The notes below the pieces were generated by a model, which saw only the letters and a program-made list of their open reading frames with translations, did no database searches and was not told the DNA's origin. This document shows positions 26,171 through 35,020 of a DNA stretch of 64,000 nucleotides, in pieces. Source of the DNA: Lentilactobacillus sunkii DSM 19904 (lineage in GTDB: Bacteria; Bacillota; Bacilli; Lactobacillales; Lactobacillaceae); assembly GCF_001435575.1 (NCBI RefSeq), contig NZ_AZEA01000008.1:1-64000 (forward strand). The letters are read 5' to 3'. Each line of letters opens with the position of its first letter. Position 1 is the first letter of the stretch. Position numbers and translations under genes: made by a program.

Positions 26171-27637
26171 ATGAGAACTACAAAATTACTCCCTGGACTT
26201 GTGGCATTCGCAGCCGCAATGGGAATGGGGATCGCTGCAAATGCCTGCACGACTGTACTAGTGGGTAAGGATGCCAGCACAGATGGATCAACATTGGCTT
26301 CCAGGAATGAAGATGTTGACACTTCATGGGCAAAACACTTTATCGTTCATCAAGCAACATCTAACGGGCCAACTCAATATGTTTCAAAAGACAATAACTT
26401 TACTGTGAACTTACCTGCCCAAGCACAACGCTATACCAGCACGCCTGACTGGCAGCAGATTGATGGACAAAACCAATTTGGCGAAGACGGAATCAACAGC
26501 AGCAACGTTGCAATGAGTGGGACTGAATCAGGCACCACCAACAGTAAGGCACTCAAGGCAGATCCATTTGTTAAAGATGGTTTGGCGGAAACTTCAATAC
26601 TGGATGTAGTGCTTCCTTACATCACATCAGCAAAAGAAGGTGTTCAATACCTTGGCCACATCATTGAGACTAAGGGGTCAGCAGAGAACAATGGGGTTAT
26701 CTTTAGTGATAAGAATGACATTTGGTACATGGAAATCGGATCAGGCCATCAATGGGCAGCTGTCAGAGTTCCGGATGACATGTATGCAGTTATCCCCAAT
26801 CAGAATATGATTGGTAAGTTAAAGCTATCTGATTCCAGCAATTATCTTGCATCTCCTGGCATCACCAATTTTGTTAAATCCCACAAACTCAATGGGTATA
26901 AAAACGGCACCGTTGACTTTGCTTTGGCTTTTGGCACTAACAGTAAAAGTGATGCCACTTATAACCGCCCACGTGTTTGGGATGGCCAACGAATTTTGAC
27001 ACCAAGCAAGAAACAATCCATTACCACAAAACGTTTCTCAATGTTCATGAAACCTGATCATAAAATTGGCGTTAGGCAAATTGAAAAAGTATTGAGCTCA
27101 CATTTCACTGGTACCAAATACGATTCCAACGGCAAATGGGTTGGCGGCTACCGACCAATCAATGTTCCAACAGATGTTGAATCGCATATTCTTCAAATCA
27201 GAAATAACGTTCCAAACGATATTGCGGCTGTACAATGGCTGGCAATGGCCTCACCTGCTACCAGTGCGTATATTCCGTTTTACACCAATATCAAAGACAC
27301 CCCTGCACAATATAAGCTTGGCACAGATCAACCTGATGCCAAATCAGCTTATTGGACTTACAAAATGACTCGGATATTAACTGATCCATACAAGGACGTC
27401 TTGATTAGCAAAGATGTCACTCCTATAAAGGAGGTTGTCAACCATCAGCTTGATATGAACTTGGAAAATTCCGACAACCATGCAGTTCATCTAAATGGCG
27501 ATGATTTGGTTAATTACTTGACTGAACAAAATCAGATGAACGCTGATTATGCTCAAACTCAATTCCAACTTTTAAATCAAAAGTTAATTCAAGATGCTAG
27601 TCGATTAACTAAAATTGTTCAAAACAAAGATTTGTAA
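26171..27637 (+). CDS. pepD: Secreted C69-family dipeptidase
   Basis: A 488-residue dipeptidase of the N-terminal-nucleophile fold. A hydrophobic leader (residues 1-25) ends at ANA, directly before CTTVLVGKDAS. In C69 enzymes this Cys becomes the N-terminal catalytic nucleophile after processing. Further family blocks are SRNEDVD, GEDGINSSNVAMSGTES and DIWYMEIGSGHQWAAVRVPD. The presence of a leader suggests an exported enzyme that cuts dipeptides outside the cell, unlike the cytosolic PepD forms of many lactobacilli. The frame extends 15 codons upstream, but GAGAGGTGG before ATG 26171 fixes the start. Confidence 0.9.
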   Translation: MRTTKLLPGLVAFAAAMGMGIAANACTTVLVGKDASTDGSTLASRNEDVDTSWAKHFIVHQATSNGPTQYVSKDNNFTVNLPAQAQRYTSTPDWQQIDGQNQFGEDGINSSNVAMSGTESGTTNSKALKADPFVKDGLAETSILDVVLPYITSAKEGVQYLGHIIETKGSAENNGVIFSDKNDIWYMEIGSGHQWAAVRVPDDMYAVIPNQNMIGKLKLSDSSNYLASPGITNFVKSHKLNGYKNGTVDFALAFGTNSKSDATYNRPRVWDGQRILTPSKKQSITTKRFSMFMKPDHKIGVRQIEKVLSSHFTGTKYDSNGKWVGGYRPINVPTDVESHILQIRNNVPNDIAAVQWLAMASPATSAYIPFYTNIKDTPAQYKLGTDQPDAKSAYWTYKMTRILTDPYKDVLISKDVTPIKEVVNHQLDMNLENSDNHAVHLNGDDLVNYLTEQNQMNADYAQTQFQLLNQKLIQDASRLTKIVQNKDL

Positions 27638-27645
27638 TCCCATCA

Positions 27646-27678
27646 AAAAAGCCGTCAGATAATCTCTGACAGCTTTTG
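27646..27678. terminator. Bidirectional terminator between dipeptidase and aminotransferase
   Basis: AAAAGC-GTCAGA / TCTGAC-GCTTTT arms with one mismatch and a short loop, T runs both ways, between convergent genes. Confidence 0.85.
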
Positions 27679-27691
27679 CATACATATATCA

Positions 27692-28867
27692 TTACTTGGT
27701 GGGTTCTTCAGTATGATCGGCAACCAGCTGTTTAACAGCCTTCATAGCAGCTGCCAAAGCTTCATCGCTGGCGGCATAACTAATACGAACATATTCGTTA
27801 TCGCCAAATGGATCACCAGGCATCAAGCCAATGTGGTATTCCTTGGCTAATGTCTTAACAAATGCCCAGCTGTCCATGTTCAGGTCCGCTGGAATCTTGG
27901 CAAAGACATAGAACGCACCACCGGGATGAACAACATCAAAGCCGGCTTCAGCCATTTCTTTGGCAACAAAGTCACGGCGCTTTTCATATTCCTGAAGCAT
28001 TGGCTTGGAATCGTCTTGACCATGCTCCAATGCTTCGATTGCAGCATACTGAACGATTGAGGCAGCTGCGGTCACTGTAAACTGATGGACTTTGGCAATT
28101 TGATCAACAAACCCTGAAGGGCCAAAGATGAAGCCTAACCGATAACCGGTCATGGCATGGGACTTGGATAACCCGTTAATGATAATGGTTTGGTCTGGAA
28201 GGTATTCGGAAATTGAATAGTGCTTTTGGCCATAAGTCAGTTCACCATAAATTTCATCACTGATGACCCAGATGCCATTTTCCTTCAGTACTGGTGCCAA
28301 TGCAGCAATCTGGTCTTTCGAATAGGCAACTCCGGTTGGGTTGTTCGGATCCGTTAAAATCAAACCCTTAACATTTAAATCAGGGTGATCGTCAATCGCC
28401 TGTTGAACCTTTTCCGGCGTCAAAATAAAGCCATCATCACTGGTATCAACCAGCAGGGTATTCAACTCGTTTAAGGTAGTCGTTGCATTATACAGTGGAT
28501 AAGCCGGAGTTGGAATAATCACGGCATCCCCAGGTTTGAACAATGCTTTGACAGTCACGGCCACTGCCTCGGTTGCCCCAACAGTCACAATAATTTGGTC
28601 CGCTGAATAATCATAACCAAATTTATCACGATAATATTTGGAAGCCGCATCCCGGAGTTCTTGATAACCCCAATAATATGGATAATGGGACTTGTTATCA
28701 TTGATGGCATCAATTGCAGCCTGCTTGATATGGTCAGGAACGTTAAAGTTGGGTTCACCCAAAGTTAACTTGATAATCTTAGGATCGACGTTGATATCGT
28801 GGTCAAACTTACGCATGGCAGAAGGCATAACCTTAAGCACGTAAGGGTTAATTTCATTTAAATCCAT
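27692..28867 (-). CDS. Class I/II PLP aminotransferase (AraT/PatA-like)
   Basis: A 391-residue fold-type I aminotransferase. The PLP Lys is in GLSKSHAMTGYRLGF, the pyridine-N partner Asp and the Asn of DPNNPTG are present, and the C-terminal Arg for the substrate carboxylate lies in YVRISYA. The closest known group is the aromatic/branched-chain aminotransferase of lactic acid bacteria (AraT/PatA), which starts amino-acid catabolism with 2-oxoglutarate as acceptor. Glutamate dehydrogenase and the 2-ketoacid reductase in this window would supply and use those ketoacids. The exact substrate is uncertain. CGGAGG precedes the ATG. Confidence 0.9.
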   Translation of the reverse strand: MDLNEINPYVLKVMPSAMRKFDHDINVDPKIIKLTLGEPNFNVPDHIKQAAIDAINDNKSHYPYYWGYQELRDAASKYYRDKFGYDYSADQIIVTVGATEAVAVTVKALFKPGDAVIIPTPAYPLYNATTTLNELNTLLVDTSDDGFILTPEKVQQAIDDHPDLNVKGLILTDPNNPTGVAYSKDQIAALAPVLKENGIWVISDEIYGELTYGQKHYSISEYLPDQTIIINGLSKSHAMTGYRLGFIFGPSGFVDQIAKVHQFTVTAAASIVQYAAIEALEHGQDDSKPMLQEYEKRRDFVAKEMAEAGFDVVHPGGAFYVFAKIPADLNMDSWAFVKTLAKEYHIGLMPGDPFGDNEYVRISYAASDEALAAAMKAVKQLVADHTEEPTK

Positions 28868-29032
28868 ATTGAAACCTCCGGGAATATTTATTTAAAAGCT
28901 GATTAGTAAAAGTTATTGTTAATAATATATCAAACAGTGGGAAAGTCAATCAAATATGGTAACTTAATGAATAAATATTCCATAACTCTAGTATCAGTTG
29001 TTTAATCATACATGATGATGTCAGGTTAACGA

Positions 29033-29671
29033 CTATTTTTTTGGAAACATGGCAACGCTTAAGTAATTGTCACGATAAGTTGCCGAAAAGACCGACTTCA
29101 CGCTGTCAATTCCCTGCTCTTTGAGCTGTGATTCCAACCAAGCTTCGTCCTTACCCATAATGTCCAAGACATCCGGATCGATTGCCCCGTCTACAATGAC
29201 CGGGTAACGGATACTGCCTTCACCCCGGTTCAAGACTGTCAGTTGCCCATTTTGCTCCAGGATTGCCCGCTTGACATCTTTAATTTCATAAACACCGGCT
29301 GTCCGTAATTTAAAGTCGACGTCTGACGCGGAGAGGTTAGCTTTGATGCAATTTTCTACTAACAATTCACCATTACGAACCAACGTGATCGGCTCACCCT
29401 CGATAAACTTACCAAACCAATGAATATGAGTCTTCAGGTAACGGGTCACCAGAATCAGCAATGCCCATAACAAAAGGATCACCAAGAATTGGGCCATCGT
29501 GATTGCCGGATTATAAATCACACCACCGATAATGCCACCAAGAACATAGTTCTGCAGCTGGTCCATCGCTGAAGTGGGTGCCAAATTCCCCTTACCGGTT
29601 AGATTAATGAGAACCGTGATAAATAAGAAACCAACAATTAACTTAAGTGCAACGTCTGAATATGTAAACAT
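29033..29671 (-). CDS. DUF421 membrane protein (YetF family)
   Basis: A 212-residue protein with three N-terminal membrane helices (about residues 8-25, 39-57 and 61-80) and a cytosolic YetF-type domain containing GEPITLVRNGELLVENC and DVDFKLRTAGVYEIKDVKRAILEQNG (over two blocks). Its ATG overlaps the stop of the DUF3290 gene (TAATG), the usual DUF3290-DUF421 couple of Lactobacillaceae. The function is unknown; envelope or spore-type roles are proposed for relatives. Confidence 0.9.
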   Translation of the reverse strand: MFTYSDVALKLIVGFLFITVLINLTGKGNLAPTSAMDQLQNYVLGGIIGGVIYNPAITMAQFLVILLLWALLILVTRYLKTHIHWFGKFIEGEPITLVRNGELLVENCIKANLSASDVDFKLRTAGVYEIKDVKRAILEQNGQLTVLNRGEGSIRYPVIVDGAIDPDVLDIMGKDEAWLESQLKEQGIDSVKSVFSATYRDNYLSVAMFPKK

Positions 29672-30123
29672 TATTGTGCCCCCTCAACTTTAATATCACT
29701 GGATTCATCCAGTTCAACCCGTTCCAATACGAATTCAGTTCCAGCTGAATTGTAGTCAACCCGAAAGAAGCCCTGTGGTGTTTTAACCATCAAGTTGGCA
29801 TTCACGTTGGTGGAATTAACACTGATTGTCTTTGGCCGGACGTCCAGCCGCTTGGCAACCTGCTTGACTGTCTGGGTAATTTGCCCAGTTTGTTTGGAAG
29901 ATGACTGAATCGCACTAAAGTCGTTATACTGAACGGCTAAAACAAGTAATAGAATTGTGGCCACAATAATGCTTAAATCTTTGTATTTGATGTCCATTCG
30001 ATTGCGCAGGTAATGAATCAAGAAAAGAATAAAAACGACCGCCAGTACGCTTATAATGGCAATTCTTCCATACTGCCAGTTGCTTTGAGAATCATGAAGA
30101 TAATCATAGGTATAAAATGTCAT
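29671..30123 (-). CDS. DUF3290 membrane protein
   Basis: A 150-residue protein with two N-terminal helices (about residues 21-40 and 49-65) and an extracytosolic C-terminal domain with KTPQGFFRVDYNSAGTEFVLE. It is translationally coupled to the DUF421 gene. The open frame offers an ATG at 30129, but that lies against the GGGGG site; the ATG at 30123 gives 6 nt spacing and is preferred. Confidence 0.9.
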   Translation of the reverse strand: MTFYTYDYLHDSQSNWQYGRIAIISVLAVVFILFLIHYLRNRMDIKYKDLSIIVATILLLVLAVQYNDFSAIQSSSKQTGQITQTVKQVAKRLDVRPKTISVNSTNVNANLMVKTPQGFFRVDYNSAGTEFVLERVELDESSDIKVEGAQ

Positions 30124-30208
30124 GTGCATCCCCCTAAATAATCAGATAAATACAATATCATATTTTAAACCACAATTTCTAATGATAAAACGTTTATCTC
30201 AAGAACAA

Positions 30209-30240
30209 AAAAGACTGCTCCTTTTACCGGAACAGTCTTC
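30209..30240 (-). terminator. Terminator of the ABC exporter operon
   Basis: AAGACTG..TCC / GGA..CAGTCTT arms with a tttta loop and T6 on the minus strand, 18 nt past the permease stop. Confidence 0.82.
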
Positions 30241-30257
30241 TAAGTAAAATTTAAAGA

Positions 30258-31034
30258 TTAAACACTGCGACGCTTAAAGATGACATAACTGATTGCCATG
30301 AAGATGGCGGTGTAAACCAAACTCCCGACCACCATTTCCGGCGTTGAAAGCAGCGTCATCTTGTGGAAGGAGCTTGAAACCAGCTGGCTGGGTAGATTCA
30401 TCATGTTCAATGGATTCCATTTCAGCCAATCCCACTTTTGCATCAAGACGAACATGATGTTTGAGATGATACTTAATGCAAAATAACCAATAATTCCGAT
30501 TGAGATAGCTGCTGCTGTACTCTTGAAGATGTTTGCAAGTAAGAGAACCAGGCTGAGTACCAGCCAAACTGTCAGGAAGGAACCAACAATTCCAAGCCAC
30601 ATTGAATTAATGACTGAGTGACCCGGTTGATAAGTATCTGATAATTGGAACTTGTTGTTGAAGAGAACTACCTTCAATAACATTGACCAGACAAACGCCA
30701 ATACATAGAAGTAAATTGAGTAAAGCAGCATGGTGATCCACTTGCTTACCAAAATTTGACCACGGTAATATTTTCGGTACAGCAGTTCTTTAATTGTTCC
30801 GTACTGGAATTCCATGGCAATAATCGAGCTGCAGGCTGCGATCATAAACAACACGATCCAGTTGATCCCAGTAAACATTGTGACAAACAACCCTTTGGGA
30901 TCGCCCCAATACTTGGGATAGTTTCTGGTCAAAACACCAAAGACGGTCATGATGATCAACAGAGTCGCAGAAACGGCGTAAGTACTCTTCTTATGAAGTA
31001 ATTTGAAAGTTTCTTGTTTTACTAACGTTATCAT
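30258..31034 (-). CDS. ABC-2 type transporter permease
   Basis: A 258-residue permease with six predicted helices. The FQYGTIKELLYRKYYRGQILVSKW segment (shortened here; about residues 76-99) is the cytosolic coupling region typical of ABC-2/BcrB-like lantibiotic-immunity permeases. It follows the ATPase gene by 1 nt. Substrate unknown: self-protection against cationic peptides or export of a lipid-like compound are the usual roles. Confidence 0.87.
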   Translation of the reverse strand: MITLVKQETFKLLHKKSTYAVSATLLIIMTVFGVLTRNYPKYWGDPKGLFVTMFTGINWIVLFMIAACSSIIAMEFQYGTIKELLYRKYYRGQILVSKWITMLLYSIYFYVLAFVWSMLLKVVLFNNKFQLSDTYQPGHSVINSMWLGIVGSFLTVWLVLSLVLLLANIFKSTAAAISIGIIGYFALSIISNIMFVLMQKWDWLKWNPLNMMNLPSQLVSSSFHKMTLLSTPEMVVGSLVYTAIFMAISYVIFKRRSV

Positions 31035-31035
31035 T

Positions 31036-31947
31036 CTATGACTCCTTTACTTTGTCGTTTTTCAGCAGGTTCAGCAACGAGGTTTCCAAATCGCTATGAA
31101 CGTGTTGAACATCGTCAATATCGATGCCATTATCTGACAATAATTTGATAACATCGGCCATCTTGGTCTGATCGTTTTCGACAATCGCAAACTTGTCACC
31201 ATTATCAAGCTGGTAATTATTTTGAGCCAAAATCTCTTTTGCTTTGGCATCATCGGAGGTTTTGAGGACCAGCAGCTTCTTACTGCCGCTCTCAAGTTCT
31301 GCCATGCTCTTGGTGTAAACAATTTGACCTTTATCAATCACGACTAAATCGTCGATTAATTTTTCCAATTCGCTTAAAATATGACTGGAAATCAGGAGCG
31401 TAGTGCCTTGCTTGGCCAAATCAAGAATGATGGTTCGCAAATCTTTGTTGGCTTGTGGATCCAGTCCATTCATCGGTTCATCCAAAATGACCAGTTTGGG
31501 GCGGTCAACTAGTGCCAATGCAATTCCCAGCTTTTGCTTCATCCCCAGTGAGTAGGTTTTGGCTTTTCGATTAATGTATGAATCCATCTTCATCTTGTCG
31601 ACAATATCCATAATTTGATCTTTTGAAGTCGAATCTTTAGAGAACAGCTCCAAATGCTGATAACCGGTTAGGAATGGGTAGATACCCGGATATTCAATTA
31701 ATGCGCCAACCTTATCCATTGCTTTGTGGCTGGTCGGTGAGACCGGTTCGCCATCAATTGTGATCGTCCCGCTGGCATAGTTGAACAGCCCAAGGACGGC
31801 TTTCATAATCGTTGATTTACCGGCACCGTTAGGACCGACCAAACCGACAATATGGCCGGTTTGAACTGAAAACGAAACATCTTTCAGAACTTGCTTCTTG
31901 CCGAAGTTTTTATTAAGATGTTCGACATTTAATATTGTGTCTGACAT
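31036..31947 (-). CDS. ABC transporter ATP-binding protein (BcrA-like)
   Basis: A 303-residue ATPase. Walker A is GPNGAGKST (about residues 38-46), the signature is YSLGMKQKLGIALAL, Walker B is LVILDEPMNGLDP and the switch His is SSHILSEL. A C-terminal regulatory extension of about 80 residues is present, as in BcrA/LanF-type exporters. It forms a two-gene operon with the permease and has no adjacent two-component system. TAGGAGG precedes the ATG. Confidence 0.92.
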   Translation of the reverse strand: MSDTILNVEHLNKNFGKKQVLKDVSFSVQTGHIVGLVGPNGAGKSTIMKAVLGLFNYASGTITIDGEPVSPTSHKAMDKVGALIEYPGIYPFLTGYQHLELFSKDSTSKDQIMDIVDKMKMDSYINRKAKTYSLGMKQKLGIALALVDRPKLVILDEPMNGLDPQANKDLRTIILDLAKQGTTLLISSHILSELEKLIDDLVVIDKGQIVYTKSMAELESGSKKLLVLKTSDDAKAKEILAQNNYQLDNGDKFAIVENDQTKMADVIKLLSDNGIDIDDVQHVHSDLETSLLNLLKNDKVKES

Positions 31948-32150
31948 TTGTTCCTCCTAGTATTTTCTGTAAGCATGCTCTACAAGTAGCCATCAGCGTT
32001 TTACTGCCTGGCTGGCTATAAGGATAACATATGTGTTAAAACTTATACAACACCCCATTTTGCGTCACAACTTGTCAATATCTGCTATGATGGGAGTTGG
32101 GTACAATAACGAAAAGTTCATTGGAATCAAAAATCGAGGTAAATCTGCGT

Positions 32151-32837
32151 ATGACAAAAGCACTAATAGTGGTTACAAATACACCCACATTTAAGAAAAT
32201 TCAACGGGCAACCGGCATCTGGCTGAGGGAAGCATCACATTTCAATAAAGTGATGGCCGATAATGGCATCGATGTCGACTATGCCAGTCCCGATGGCGGC
32301 TATGTCCCCATTGATCCATTGAGCTTGGGAACCGATGATATGGACGCGACTGATTGGCAATATTACCTGGATGATGAATTCAGAAATGAACACCTGGCAA
32401 AGTCGCTGAAACCTGCCGATGTTGATCCAAAAGACTACCAGGTCATCTACTTTGTCGGTGGTCATGGTGCAATGACTGATTTCCCTGAAAATACCGAATT
32501 GGCAAAGATTGCCCAAACGATTTATGAAAATGGTGGAATCGTTTCAGCTAATTGTGTGGGTGTCTGCGGTCTGCTTCCAATGAGGAGCATTGACGGCCAA
32601 CGATTTGTTCATGGCCGCAAGGTAACCGGCTTTACCAACGATGAAGAAGCACTCAACGGCCTCACCAATGATGTTGAATTTCTCGTAGAAGATGAATTAA
32701 CTAAGTCCGGTGCCAGCTTTGTGAAGGGCACTGCCTTTGAACCCAACGTTGTCGTTGACGATCGGCTGATCACCGGCCAGAATCCCAACTCGGCAACCGG
32801 CGTTGGTGAAGCGATCATCAAAGAGTTATTGCAATAA
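32151..32837 (+). CDS. DJ-1/PfpI-family protein (Hsp31-like glyoxalase/chaperone group)
   Basis: A 228-residue protein of the type 1 glutamine amidotransferase-like fold. The strand-elbow with the reactive Cys is SANCVGVCGLL, preceded by YFVGGHGAMTDFPEN, both typical of the Hsp31/YhbO-like branch that includes glyoxalase III. The frame extends 18 codons upstream, but GAGGTAAATC precedes ATG 32151 and the conserved MTKALIVVTNT begins there. Likely role: handling reactive carbonyls or stress. Confidence 0.88.
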   Translation: MTKALIVVTNTPTFKKIQRATGIWLREASHFNKVMADNGIDVDYASPDGGYVPIDPLSLGTDDMDATDWQYYLDDEFRNEHLAKSLKPADVDPKDYQVIYFVGGHGAMTDFPENTELAKIAQTIYENGGIVSANCVGVCGLLPMRSIDGQRFVHGRKVTGFTNDEEALNGLTNDVEFLVEDELTKSGASFVKGTAFEPNVVVDDRLITGQNPNSATGVGEAIIKELLQ

Positions 32838-32845
32838 TACAAAAC

Positions 32846-32897
32846 AAACTGTTCAAGGAGTTATTTTATTAGTAACCGCTTGAACAGTTTTTATTTT
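32846..32897 (+). terminator. Terminator of DJ-1/PfpI gene
   Basis: Arms AAACTGTTCAAG / CTTGAACAGTTT with a 21-nt loop, followed by TTATTTT on the plus strand, 9 nt after the stop. Confidence 0.85.
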
Positions 32898-32903
32898 GGC
32901 TAA

Positions 32904-33107
32904 TTATTTAGTTTTCTTTGGTTTTTCAATCAATCCCTCGATCAAAAGGCTAATCCCAAATAGGAATTCCGCCAAATTAACCCACCACCAAAGTGAAAAG
33001 ACGGGGTTGTTTGGGGCGATGGCCGGGAAAAGCGAGATGCCCCCGAGAAACATAATTAGGCCAAGCCAGAAATTAAATGATTTATAAAACTGATGATTGA
33101 ATTTCAT
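32904..33107 (-). CDS. Small two-helix membrane protein
   Basis: A 67-residue protein with two predicted membrane helices (about residues 12-31 and 39-57; FWLGLIMFLGGISLFP and WWWVNLAEFLFGISLLI) and a Lys-rich tail. GGAGG lies 10 nt before ATG 33107, preferred over the upstream in-frame ATG. Function unknown. It ends close to the convergent DJ-1/PfpI terminator. Confidence 0.68.
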   Translation of the reverse strand: MKFNHQFYKSFNFWLGLIMFLGGISLFPAIAPNNPVFSLWWWVNLAEFLFGISLLIEGLIEKPKKTK

Positions 33108-33157
33108 CCTGATTCGCCCTCCTGTTATAGATATCAATTTACTAGCATTATTGCATC

Positions 33158-33197
33158 AAAAAGGAGAAACGCCTATCAAATAGCGTTTCTCCTTTTT
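33158..33197. terminator. Terminator of the sugar porter gene
   Basis: 15-bp perfect arms AAAAAGGAGAAACGC and complement, 10-nt loop, A/T tracts on both sides. On the minus strand it ends the sugar porter gene. Confidence 0.9.
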
Positions 33198-33220
33198 GTG
33201 AAATGATTATGTCTAAATTT

Positions 33221-34606
33221 TTATTTATTAACGTTTTCTTCTTCAATATCTTCCAAACTGCGGCCCTTTGTTTCTGGGACCCGTGAATGGATGAACCAGA
33301 CACCCAAGAGGCAGATAACACCGAAGATGGCGAATACGGCGTCCTGTGGCATGCTGGCAGTCATGATTGGGAACAGCAGACCAACAGCGAAGGAACCAAC
33401 CCAGTTGGCTGATGAGGCGGCCCCAGATGCCCGACCACGGATTGCCAGTGGGAATACTTCACCAATGATGACCCAAGTAAGGGGAGCCCAAGTAAATGAA
33501 TAGGCAGCCACATAGATGCTCAAGAATGCCACGATCAATAGTGGGCTTGAATTAGGCATCAATAACTTGATGACCGTTGGCAGGATGAATGATAATCCCA
33601 TTACCGTACCACCAAGGATCAACAATGTCCGACGCTTAAACTTGTCGGCGATACCCAAGAATACCAGTGAACCGATTACCAGGATAATTCCTTGAATGAT
33701 TGGCCACATCAAAGCTGAATTGGCAGCTGCACCAGTGGCTTTTTCAACAATCAATGGAATATAGTAGAAGATCGCGTTGGCACCTTGGAACTGTTGAAAG
33801 GCAGCAACCCCAATCCCGGCAATGGCAAGGTAACGATATTTGGAACTGAAGACGGTTCCCCAAGTGGTTGCTTTGGAAATTTTCTTTTCTTGTGAAGCAG
33901 TATCTTGAATCTGATCAAGTTCGTTATCAATCTCTTCATCGCTGTCACGAATGTAGCTCAATACTCGACGGGCTTCATCGGGACGACCATTTTTGACCAA
34001 AAATCTCGGTGATTCCGGAAGCTTCATCACACCGAAGAAAAGAATCAGAGCGGGAACTGCGGCTAATCCAAGCATTGAACGCCAGGCGAAGTTTTCAGGC
34101 AGGTCTTTCAATACGAAGTCCATCACATAGGAAAGTAACATTCCAGACACAATCATTGTCTGGTTAACCCCGGTCAATCGACCACGCATCTTGGCAGGTG
34201 CCATTTCCGACATATAAGCAGGAACCAAAGCTGATGAAGCCCCAACCGCCAGTCCAAGGAATACTCGGACAGCGATCAAATAAAATTGACCATCGTGAGG
34301 TGAAACTGCGGACAACAGTGATCCTGCCATGAAAATCAGGGCTGAAAGCAGAATCATCTTCCGCCTTCCCAACTTATCAGAAAGCTGGCCAGCAATTGCG
34401 CCACCAAAAATCGCCCCCAACATCACAGCGGATGTGATCCAGCCGACAATGGTGGCATTATTTTGAAGTCCCCAATCAGTCTGTAAAAATGGCAGCGCCC
34501 CTGTCATCACGCCGATATCATATCCGAATAAGATCCCACCGAATGAACCAAAGAAATAAATAAATCCGCTTGAGATCTTCTTTTCTGTTGCAGCAGCCTT
34601 TTCCAT
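33221..34606 (-). CDS. MFS sugar porter (SP family), pentose/hexose:H+ symporter
   Basis: A 461-residue, 12-helix transporter. Sugar porter motifs are GYDIGVMTGAL in helix 1, DKLGRRKMILLSA, PESPRFLVKNGRPDEAR after helix 6, FQQFQGANAIFYY in helix 7, the second GRR-type loop DKFKRRTLL, and the terminal VPETKGRSLEDIE. Closest known functions are arabinose/xylose:H+ symporters (AraE/XylE-like). A cre-like site upstream suggests catabolite repression, so it could carry the L-arabinose released by the 10.8-20.2 kb enzymes, but this is inference. ATG 34606 follows AAGGAG with good spacing. Confidence 0.9.
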   Translation of the reverse strand: MEKAAATEKKISSGFIYFFGSFGGILFGYDIGVMTGALPFLQTDWGLQNNATIVGWITSAVMLGAIFGGAIAGQLSDKLGRRKMILLSALIFMAGSLLSAVSPHDGQFYLIAVRVFLGLAVGASSALVPAYMSEMAPAKMRGRLTGVNQTMIVSGMLLSYVMDFVLKDLPENFAWRSMLGLAAVPALILFFGVMKLPESPRFLVKNGRPDEARRVLSYIRDSDEEIDNELDQIQDTASQEKKISKATTWGTVFSSKYRYLAIAGIGVAAFQQFQGANAIFYYIPLIVEKATGAAANSALMWPIIQGIILVIGSLVFLGIADKFKRRTLLILGGTVMGLSFILPTVIKLLMPNSSPLLIVAFLSIYVAAYSFTWAPLTWVIIGEVFPLAIRGRASGAASSANWVGSFAVGLLFPIMTASMPQDAVFAIFGVICLLGVWFIHSRVPETKGRSLEDIEEENVNK

Positions 34607-34746
34607 GATAATTCTCCTTTTCAATTCTCTTCTTAAACATCAATTTATGCTGTATCCCAATTCGAAAGGTTTGAAAGGGGTTACATAACAAATCGCACAA
34701 ATTCTGAACAACTTTTGTTTTTTCATACAACGGTCAATCATTGCTA

Positions 34747-34760
34747 TCGTAACGCTTACA
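34747..34760 (-). promoter_or_regulatory. cre-like operator of the sugar porter
   Basis: Read on the minus strand, TGTAAGCGTTACGA matches the cre consensus at 13 of 14 positions, 140 nt before the porter ATG. It lies in a 414-bp gap that otherwise holds an inverted repeat at 34826-34839 and the acetolactate decarboxylase terminator. Confidence 0.6.
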
Positions 34761-34825
34761 TTAGATTCGACAGCAGTTAATCACTACTATCAAAAAATAA
34801 CCAGCGTCCATAGTTTGCTATGTTA

Positions 34826-34839
34826 ACGGATTCATCCGT
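34826..34839. promoter_or_regulatory. Inverted repeat ACGGAT-TC-ATCCGT upstream of sugar porter
   Basis: 6-bp perfect arms with a 2-bp spacer, AT-rich flanks, about 65 bp upstream of the cre-like site. Size suits a LacI/GntR-type operator; the binding protein is unknown. Confidence 0.4.
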
Positions 34840-34895
34840 ATAAATCAAGTATAAAAATCAGTTATCATACAAATTCGAATTTTTGGGACAATAAA

Positions 34896-34928
34896 ATGCA
34901 CTCACCGCAAGGATTGCGACAAGTGCAT
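34896..34928 (-). terminator. Terminator of acetolactate decarboxylase
   Basis: Arms ATGCACT..CGCAA / TTGCG..AGTGCAT with 3-nt internal loops. T tracts on both sides. It is about 95 nt past the acetolactate decarboxylase stop. Confidence 0.75.
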
Positions 34929-35020
34929 ATTTTTTACTAATGGAACCATTATGTTTACTAAAAAGTAATAACTTTATTTTGATGTTTACAAAAATTGGTA
35001 TGATTGATTGCTCCATAAAA

